NCBI GenBank assembly: GCA_900545835.1
Contig: URBB01000122.1
Coordinates: forward strand, 1 to 5,370
DNA from: an uncultured Collinsella sp.
GTDB lineage: Bacteria > Actinomycetota > Coriobacteriia > Coriobacteriales > Coriobacteriaceae
Length of the DNA stretch: 5,370 nucleotides
Reading direction: 5' to 3'
Positions within the stretch are counted from its first letter, which is position 1; each line of letters begins with the position of its first letter. The notes under the pieces were generated by a model. It was given only the letters and a program-made list of their open reading frames with translations, was not told where the DNA came from and did not search any database. The translations under genes were made by a program, and so were the position numbers. This document shows positions 1 to 5,370 of the stretch, one piece after another.

Positions 1-48
1 CGAGATAGGCTCCGGTCTCGTGGGCTCGGAGATGTGTATAAGAGACAG
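1..48 (+). other. Nextera (Tn5) read-2/P7 adapter with i7 index, artefact
   Basis: This is synthetic library sequence. Positions 1-6 (CGAGAT) match the end of the Illumina P7 primer. Positions 7-14 (AGGCTCCG) sit where the 8-base i7 index belongs. Positions 15-29 are the transposase adapter GTCTCGTGGGCTCGG, and positions 30-48 are the 19-bp Tn5 mosaic end AGATGTGTATAAGAGACAG. The layout primer tail, index, adapter, mosaic end is exact. Read on the minus strand it contains no stop and would add the false residues LSLIHISEPTRPEPIS to the truncated purL. Genomic sequence begins at 49. Confidence 0.98.
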
Positions 49-3000
49 CATCAGGCCATCGCGGGCCTTGAGCAGGTCGCGGACTGCCTCGGTGACCTCG
101 GGAGCGCGGAAGAACGCCATGATGAACTTGGCGGAGCCGTCGGGCTCGTCGCCGCCCGAGAAGCCGCCGGGGATCATGACGATCTGGCTTGCACGGATGC
201 GGCGGGCAAGCTCGTGGGTGCTCTCGGCGACGGCCTCGGGCGTGAGGTTGTTGATCACGAAGGTGTCGGCTTCGGCACCGGCTGCGCGGAAGGCACGTGC
301 GCTGTCGTACTCACAGTTGTTGCCGGGGAACACGGGGATGATCACGCGCGGACGGGCGATCTTGGCGCCGCTGTACACGTGGATGTCCTTGGCACGGAAG
401 TCGATGGTCTCGACCTCGGGGGTCTCGTCGGCGCTGCGGTAGGCAAAGACGCCCTCGATGCCGCTCTCCCAGGCCTCCTGGAGCTCGGAGAGCTCGATGA
501 CCTCGGAGCCGGTGTCGATGACATAGCCCTCGACGGTGGTGCCCAGGGGCTCGACGACAACGCCGTCGGCGACCTCGGGCAGCTCGGCATCCTCGGCGAG
601 CTCGACGATAAAGCTGCCGTAGAGCGGGGTGAAGAGGCTCTCTACGTCTACATCATCGGCAAGCTCGATGCCGATCTGGTTACCGACGCACATCTTAAAG
701 AGGCTCTCGGCGCCGCAGCCGTAGCCGGGCGTGGAGATGGCCAGGGCGTTGCCGGTAGCAGTGAGCGCCTCGACGGCGTCAAACGCGGCGAGCAGCTGCT
801 GGGCGTCGGGGCGGTAGTCCTCGCCATAGGTAGCGGGGGCGATGCGGACGACGCGGTGCGTGAGGCCCTTGAACTCGGGCGAGACGGCACGGGCGGCTCT
901 GCCCACGGCGACGGCGAAGCTGATCAGGGTCGGCGGAACGTTGAGCTCGCCGGCCTCGTCCTCAAACGAGCCGCTCATGGAGTCCTTGCCACCGATGGCG
1001 CCGGCACCCAGGTCGACTTGGGCCATGAGGGCGCCCAAGACGGCTGCCGTGGGCTTGCCCCAGCGCTCGGCCTCGGTGCGCAGACGCTCGAAGTACTCCT
1101 GGAAGGAGAGATAGGCGCGCTTGTGCTCAAAGCCGGCAGCCACGAGCTTGGCGATGGACTCGACCACGGACAGGTAGGCGCCCGCAAACTGGTCGGCCTC
1201 CATCAGATAGGGGTTGAAGCCCCATGCCATGGCACTCGCCGTGGTGGTCTCGCCGTCCACGGGGAACTTGGCGACCATGGCCGAGCTGGGGGTGAGCTGC
1301 GTCTTGCCGCCAAAGGGCATGAGCACGGTCGCGGCGCCGATGGTGGAGTCGAAGCGCTCGGAAAGACCCTTGTTGGAAGCGACGTTGAGGTCGGTGACGA
1401 GCGAGGTCATGCGCTCGGCGAGCGTGGTGCCGGCCCAGCTGGGCTGCCACACGCTACGGGCGCACACGTGGGCGACCTGGTGCTTGGGTGCGCCGTTGGA
1501 GTTGAGGAACTCGCGGGACAGGTCGACGATGGCGACGCCGTTCCAGGCCATGCGCATGCGCGGCTCGGCGGTAACCTCGGCGATAACGGTCGCCTCCAGG
1601 TTCTCCTCGGCGGCGTAGCCCATGAACTCCTCGACGTCACCGTCGGCGACGGCGCAGGCCATGCGCTCCTGGGACTCAGAGATAGCGAGCTCGGTGCCGT
1701 CCAGGCCGTCGTACTTCTTGGTCACGGTGTCCAGGTCGACATACAGACCGTCGGCAAGCTCGCCCACGGCGACCGAGACGCCGCCGGCGCCAAAGTCGTT
1801 GCAGCGCTTGATCAGACGGCAGGCGTCGCCGCGGCGGAACAGACGCTGCAGCTTGCGCTCGACCGGGGCGTTGCCCTTCTGGACCTCGGCACCCGAGGTC
1901 TCGATGGACTCGGTGTTCTGGGTCTTGGAGGAGCCGGTGGCGCCACCGATGCCATCGCGGCCGGTGCGGCCGCCCAGCAGGATGATCTTGTCGGTGGGGG
2001 CGGGGCACTCGCGACGAACGTGGTTTGCCGGGGTAGCGCCCACGACGGCGCCAACCTCCATGCGCTTGGCCGCGTAACCGGGGTGATAGAGTTCGTTGAC
2101 CTGACCGGTGGCAAGGCCGATCTGGTTGCCGTAGCTGGAGTAGCCGGCGGCGGCAGTGGTCACGAGCTTGCGCTGCGGCAGCTTGCCCTCGAGCGTCTCG
2201 GAAACCGGGACGGTGGGGTCGCCGGCACCGGTGACGCGCATAGCCTGATACACATAGCTGCGGCCCGAGAGCGGGTCACGGATAGCGCCGCCCACGCAGG
2301 TGGCGGCACCGCCGAAGGGCTCGATCTCGGTCGGGTGGTTGTGGGTCTCGTTCTTAAAGAGGAACAGCCAGTCCTGGTCCTCGCCATCGACATCGACCTT
2401 CACCTTGACGGTGCAGGCGTTGATCTCCTCGGACTCATCGACATCGGTCATTACGCCGGTCTTCTTGAGGTACTTGGCGCCGATGGTGCCCATGTCCATG
2501 AGGCAGACGGGCTTGGCGTCGCGACCGAGTTCGTGGCGCATCTCCATGTAGCGGTCGAAGGCTTGCTGCAACACGGCGTCGTCGATCGTCACGTCGTCCA
2601 GGACGGTGCCGAAGGTGGTGTGGCGGCAGTGGTCGGACCAATAGGTGTCGATCACGCGGATCTCGGTGATGGTGGGGTCGCGGTTCTCATCGCGGAAGTA
2701 CTGCTGGCAGAAGGCGATGTCCGCCTCGTCCATGGCAAGGCCGCGCTCGGAAATAAAGGCGGCAAGGCCGGCCTCGTCGAGCTCGCGGAAACCGTCGAGC
2801 ACCTCGACGGGCTGGGGCTCGGGGGTCTCCATGTACAGCGTCTCGGGCAGGTCGAGCGAGGCGATGCGCGCCTCGACGGGGTTCACCACGTAGTGCTTGA
2901 TGGCATCGATGGCGGCCTCGTCCAGAGCGCCCGAGATCATATAGACCTTGGCGGAGCGCACGGCGGGGCGCTCGCCCTGGCTGATGAGCTGCACGCACTC

Positions 3001-3291
3001 GCTGGCGGAGTCGGCGCGCTGGTCAAACTGGCCAGGCAGGAATTCGACGGCAAAGACGGCGCCATCGCTTGCGGGGAGCTCGTCGTAGGTCACATCGACC
3101 TGGGGCTCGCTAAAGACGGTCGGCACGCAGGAGCGGAAAAGCTCCTCGTCGATGCCCTCGACGTCGTAGCGGTTGATGATCCTCAGGGCCTCGATGCCCC
3201 TGATGCCGAGAATTTCGGTCAGCTCGCCCTTGAGCTGCTGAGCCTCGACGTCGAACCCGGGTTTCTTCTCCACGTAGATACGAGAGACCAT
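49..3291 (-). CDS. purL: Phosphoribosylformylglycinamidine synthase (FGAM synthase), 3'-truncated
   Basis: PurL catalyses the ATP- and glutamine-dependent conversion of FGAR to FGAM, the fourth step of de novo purine synthesis, in the cytosol. The ATG at 3289-3291 opens 1081 uninterrupted codons (MVSRIYVEKKPGFDVEAQQL at the N-terminus) behind an AGGAAGG ribosome-binding site. Seen in order: a PurS-like N-terminal region with LPGQFDQRADSAS (85-97); the linker motif YWSDHCRHTTF (217-227); the first synthetase half with KNETHNHPTEIEPFGG (313-328); DKIILLGGRTGRDGIGGATG (from 434); CNDFGAGGVSVAVGE (497-511); the second synthetase half with IGGKDSMSGSF (766-776); and the start of a PurQ-like glutaminase with RVIIPVFPGNNCEYDSARAF (982-1001) and PGGFSGGDEPDG (1041-1052). 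The motifs match the long single-chain clade found in Firmicutes and Coriobacteriia, which is usually about 1230-1260 residues. The gene is cut after ARDGLM at 1081, where adapter begins. The nucleophile-elbow cysteine and about 160 residues are missing because the contig ends, not because the gene is broken. Sense codons TTA, CTA and TCA are absent throughout. Confidence 0.97.
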
Positions 3292-3300
3292 TGGTTCCTG

Positions 3301-3307
3301 CCTTCCT
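3301..3307 (-). promoter_or_regulatory. Ribosome-binding site of purL
   Basis: AGGAAGG on the minus strand lies 9 bases before the ATG at 3291 and supports that start. A second, closer AGGAA (3295-3299) is only 3 bases from the ATG and is less well placed. Confidence 0.75.
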
Positions 3308-3400
3308 GATCGGTTGGGCGTACGGTACGGTATGCGGCAGCGGTCGGTTTACGGGGCAAGCCTCGCGGTCGCCTTGAGCCACATGTTTGTAAACCTCACT

Positions 3401-3406
3401 ATGATA
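3401..3406 (-). promoter_or_regulatory. Possible -10 box of the purL promoter
   Basis: TATCAT on the minus strand is the best -10-like hexamer upstream of purL and lies in the AT-richer patch. No convincing -35 box is found 16-18 bases upstream; the hexamer there is close to CCTCAA. If used, it would give a 5' untranslated leader of about 100 bases. This rests on one hexamer, so it is a weak call. Confidence 0.25.
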
Positions 3407-3439
3407 CGACAGCTCGCGGCGCGTTGAGGACGGCGAGGG

Positions 3440-3448
3440 TGCTACAGT
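3440..3448 (+). promoter_or_regulatory. Probable extended -10 promoter of the antiporter gene
   Basis: TGCTACAGT fits the extended -10 form TGnTAnnnT. It lies 27 bases before the ATG, so transcription would start near 3455 and give a leader of about 20 bases, just enough for the ribosome-binding site. No good -35 box is visible at normal spacing, which is consistent with an extended -10 element. Confidence 0.45.
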
Positions 3449-3462
3449 GAAGCGCAAACAAG

Positions 3463-3469
3463 AGAAAGG
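3463..3469 (+). promoter_or_regulatory. Ribosome-binding site of the antiporter gene
   Basis: AGAAAGG ends 6 bases before the ATG at 3476 and fixes that codon as the start. Confidence 0.75.
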
Positions 3470-3475
3470 CATCAC

Positions 3476-5038
3476 ATGGCATTCGTTTCGCTCGCCATCA
3501 TCGCACTCGTGGCCTTTGCGAGTCCTTTTATCGCCTCGGCGATTCCCGGAAAACCCGTTCCCGAGACGGTCTTTTTGCTCGTGCTCGGCGCGGTGCTGGG
3601 ACCCCATATGCTCGGCGTCATCCATGTAGATGCCGAGGTCTCGCTTGTGTCCGAGCTGGGCCTGGCCTTCTTGTTCCTGCTTGCCGGCTTTGAGATCGAC
3701 CCCAAGAGCATCACGGGCGTCGAGGGGCGCTACGGCTTGGCGACGTGGGTCGTCACGTTTGGTATCGCCTGGCTTGCCGTGCGCTTTACCCCGTGGTTCT
3801 CAGTCAGTCATTTCGACGGTATCGCCGTGACGCTTGCCCTCACTTCGACGGCGCTCGGCACGCTCGTGCCCATCATGCGTGAGCGCTCGCTCACTGGCAC
3901 GCGTGTGGGCGACTCGATTCTCGCGTATGGCACCTGGGGTGAGCTCGGCCCTGTGCTCGCCATGTCGGTGCTGCTGTCTGCCCGCACTGGCATCCAAACG
4001 CTCGTAATCCTTGGCCTGTTTGCGCTGGTTTGCGTGTTGCTGGCCGTGGTCCCAAGCCGCTCCAAGCGCGTCGGCAGCCGCTTCTTTGCGTTTGTCGAGG
4101 AACGCGCCGATACCACGTCGCAGACCTTCGTGCGCCTGACGGTGCTCATCCTGGTCACGCTCGTGGCGTTCTCGGCCGTCTTTGATCTCGACATCGTGTT
4201 GGGTTCTTTTGCCGCTGGCTTTGTCTTGCGCTACATCATCCCCGAGGGCAACCATACGCTCGAGACCAAGCTCGACGGCCTGGCCTACGGTTTTTTGATT
4301 CCGGTGTTCTTTACCGTATCGGGCGCAAAGATCGATCTGACGGCCGTGGCGTCGCGCCCGGGTCTGCTCGTGGGCTTTATCGTGGCGTTGCTGATTATTC
4401 GTGCCGTGCCCATTCTTATTTCTATGAGCATTTGTCCTGCGACGCGTGATGTGTCGGCGTATGGTCGCATTACCGTGGCCCTGTACTGCACCACGGCCCT
4501 GCCGATCATCGTTGCCGTGACAAGCGTTGCCGTCAACGCGGGCGCGCTGTCGCAAGATATTGCGTCGGTCATGGTTGCCGCCGGTGCCATCACGGTGTTC
4601 TTGATGCCGCTGCTCGCGCAGCTCTTCTACCGCGTGGTCGACGCCGCGCCGGTCGCCGCCGTGGCGGAGGTTGCCGAGCATCCATCCGATGCGCTCGACA
4701 TCCTGCGCGCCCATCACGATTTGGCGAGCCTGCTCGCACGCGAGCACGAGCTGCTGACCTCGCATGGTCACGGTCGCGTATTCGAGGGCCTGCCTACGCT
4801 CGATACGATTGCCGAGCGTCTTTCCGCCGAGGCGGCGAGCGGCCACATCGATGCCCGCATCGTGGACGCGGCGCATCTTCTTGCCGATAAGACCTATGGT
4901 GATGAGATCGACCCGTCCGAGCTGACTCCGCGCGAGCGTCGCCGTCTGGAGCGCGCCAAGCTCGCCGTGCGCGAATACCGCCGCCGCATGTTGGAGCTCT
5001 ATGCAAGAGAAGAAGCCGAGGACGACGACGGCAAGTAG
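3476..5038 (+). CDS. CPA2-family cation/proton antiporter (Na+/H+ exchanger fold)
   Basis: This is a complete 520-residue integral membrane protein that probably exchanges Na+ or K+ for H+ across the cytoplasmic membrane; the cation cannot be told from sequence. About 12-13 hydrophobic segments span residues 3-386. CPA2 landmarks are LGLAFLFLLAGFEIDP (61-76); TSTALGTLVPIMRERSL (123-139); the core helix GDSILAYGTWGELGPVLA (145-162); DIVLGSFAAGFVLR (239-252); and GFLIPVFFTVSGAKIDL (272-288). In most relatives the core helix carries Gln-Asp or Asp-Asp; here the aligned position appears to be Glu156. Arg309 sits where the family has a conserved Lys or Arg. The soluble tail (about 387-520) has no visible Rossmann glycine motif, so it is not an obvious TrkA/RCK domain; it ends in a highly charged helix (481-516) and an acidic terminus. 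It stands alone: purL diverges upstream, and a repeat array and terminator follow the TAG. Family assignment is firm; substrate and the KefB/NapA subgroup are not. Confidence 0.9.
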   Translation: MAFVSLAIIALVAFASPFIASAIPGKPVPETVFLLVLGAVLGPHMLGVIHVDAEVSLVSELGLAFLFLLAGFEIDPKSITGVEGRYGLATWVVTFGIAWLAVRFTPWFSVSHFDGIAVTLALTSTALGTLVPIMRERSLTGTRVGDSILAYGTWGELGPVLAMSVLLSARTGIQTLVILGLFALVCVLLAVVPSRSKRVGSRFFAFVEERADTTSQTFVRLTVLILVTLVAFSAVFDLDIVLGSFAAGFVLRYIIPEGNHTLETKLDGLAYGFLIPVFFTVSGAKIDLTAVASRPGLLVGFIVALLIIRAVPILISMSICPATRDVSAYGRITVALYCTTALPIIVAVTSVAVNAGALSQDIASVMVAAGAITVFLMPLLAQLFYRVVDAAPVAAVAEVAEHPSDALDILRAHHDLASLLAREHELLTSHGHGRVFEGLPTLDTIAERLSAEAASGHIDARIVDAAHLLADKTYGDEIDPSELTPRERRRLERAKLAVREYRRRMLELYAREEAEDDDGK

Positions 5039-5052
5039 TCGATACTCTCTCG

Positions 5053-5286
5053 GGGAAGCCGCGTCCCGCTTTGAAGGCTCGGAACGGGATGTGGTTTCCG
5101 AAACGGGGGCCGTTGGGAAACTGTGTCCCGGAATGGGCGCTCAGAGTGGGATGCAGTTTCCGCGAGAGACCCGTTGCGGAAACGGTATCCCAGAATCGGC
5201 GTTCAAGACGGGGCGCTCTTTCCGAAACATGGCCCTGAGGGAAGCTGCGTCCCGGTCTGAGTCGGGACTGCGGGACACAGCTTCCC
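5053..5286. repeat. BIME-like array: eight alternating inverted 16-bp units on a 62-bp period
   Basis: A degenerate unit, consensus SGGAARCTGYRTCCCG, occurs eight times without gaps. Forward copies are at 5053-5068, 5115-5130, 5177-5192 and 5239-5254. Reverse-complement copies are at 5085-5100, 5147-5162, 5209-5224 and 5271-5286. Starts within each orientation are exactly 62 bp apart. Forward-to-reverse spacers are always 16 bp and reverse-to-forward spacers always 14 bp. GGAA (unit positions 2-5) and CCC (13-15) are identical in all eight. Each unit is itself partly palindromic (GGA...TCC). The copy at 5209-5224 is the most diverged. Spacers are partly alike: 5131-5146 and 5193-5208 agree at 11 of 16 positions. 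The array starts 14 bases after the antiporter stop and ends 10 bases before the terminator stem. It resembles REP/BIME mosaics in architecture; the sequence family is unknown to me. Confidence 0.9.
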
Positions 5287-5296
5287 TTTCAAACAG

Positions 5297-5345
5297 AAGA
5301 AGGCGCGCTGCCTGCAGTTGATGCAGACGGCGCGCCTTCTTTGTT
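5297..5345 (+). terminator. Intrinsic terminator after the antiporter gene
   Basis: A perfect 12-bp stem pairs AAGAAGGCGCGC (5297-5308) with GCGCGCCTTCTT (5330-5341). An inner 5-bp stem, CTGCA/TGCAG (5312-5316 and 5322-5326), closes a GTTGA loop. A T-rich tract follows on the plus strand (TTTGTT to 5345), where adapter cuts the sequence. The A-rich bases on the left side (AAACAGAAGAA) could give weaker termination on the minus strand as well. Confidence 0.88.
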
Positions 5346-5370
5346 CTGTCTCTTATACACATCTCCGAGC
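5346..5370 (-). other. Nextera (Tn5) adapter, artefact
   Basis: CTGTCTCTTATACACATCT (5346-5364) is the reverse complement of the Tn5 mosaic end. CCGAGC follows, as in the read-2 adapter. It is the same adapter type as at the left end, pointing outward. Genomic sequence ends at 5345, inside the T-tract of the terminator. Confidence 0.98.

Larger units (their letters stand above)
3292..3475. other. Divergent intergenic region between purL and the antiporter gene
   Basis: These 184 bases separate two divergently transcribed genes and must hold both promoters and both ribosome-binding sites. The part from about 3381 to 3406 is clearly more AT-rich than the surroundings, as expected for a promoter. 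I see no tRNA, riboswitch or recognisable PurR box. Small symmetric stretches (GTTT-GT-AAAC at 3385-3394; an 18-base hairpin-like stretch at 3318-3335) are present but too short to assign. Confidence 0.8.

Noticed and set aside
3318..3335. Small hairpin-like stretch GCGTAC-GGTACG-GTATGC in the purL leader.
   Set aside because: A 6-bp stem with one G-U pair in GC-rich DNA is expected by chance. It pairs better on the strand that is not the purL transcript.
3349..3384. A minus-strand 11-codon frame (MWLKATARLAP, stop TAA) in the purL leader, with GAGG 9 bases upstream, as a possible leader peptide.
   Set aside because: The only plausible -10 box (3401-3406) would start transcription at or after the GAGG, so the site would not be transcribed. 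The peptide has no purine-linked logic and such short frames arise by chance.
3800..4876. A 358-codon minus-strand frame opposite the antiporter gene.
   Set aside because: The product is rich in Arg, His and Gln with no recognisable domain, and the opposite strand encodes a clear membrane transporter over the same bases. It is a codon-bias shadow.
5053..5286. CRISPR array.
   Set aside because: Units alternate in orientation, are only 16 bp and degenerate, and spacers are 14-16 bp and partly similar to each other. CRISPR repeats are direct and near-identical, with longer unique spacers.
5001..5321. Open frames across the repeat array on both strands as small genes.
   Set aside because: The plus frame starts inside the antiporter gene and translates the repeats. 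The minus frame starts in adapter (MCIRDR is a known mosaic-end translation). Neither has a ribosome-binding site in genomic DNA or protein-like composition.
1..5370. Matching inverted ends (19-bp Tn5 mosaic ends at 30-48 and 5346-5364) suggesting a transposon carrying purL and the antiporter.
   Set aside because: The mosaic end is the engineered library sequence. It is joined to primer and index bases, and no transposase gene is present.

Overview
The window is a short, high-GC (roughly 60-65 % by eye) bacterial contig. It holds two divergent genes, an unusual repeat array behind one of them, and sequencing-library adapter at both ends. The GC content and the PurL type (the long fused clade seen in Firmicutes and Coriobacteriia) suggest a gut coriobacterium such as Collinsella or a relative. 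That assignment is inference; no rRNA or other marker is present.

Layout. Positions 1-48 are Nextera read-2/P7 adapter, including an 8-base index, and not genomic DNA. Positions 49-3291 (minus strand) are a 3'-truncated purL. It has 1081 uninterrupted genomic codons and is cut just before the expected nucleophile cysteine of its glutaminase domain. Positions 3292-3475 are a divergent promoter region. Positions 3476-5038 (plus strand) encode a complete 520-residue CPA2-type cation/proton antiporter. Its C-terminal tail is of unknown type and its presumed ion-binding aspartate is replaced by glutamate. Positions 5053-5286 carry eight 16-base units in strict alternating orientation on an exact 62-bp period, directly after the antiporter stop. 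Positions 5297-5345 are a strong intrinsic terminator. Positions 5346-5370 are again adapter. Real genomic sequence is therefore only 49-5345.

PurL makes phosphoribosylformylglycinamidine in de novo purine synthesis. The antiporter would exchange a monovalent cation for protons across the membrane. Nothing links the two functionally; they only share an upstream region. The most interesting signal is the repeat array. Its architecture (inverted palindromic units with two alternating spacer lengths, 16 and 14 bp) resembles enterobacterial BIME/REP mosaics, but I do not recognise its sequence. It lies in the probable 3' untranslated region of the antiporter mRNA, where it could fold into up to four successive hairpins ahead of the terminator.
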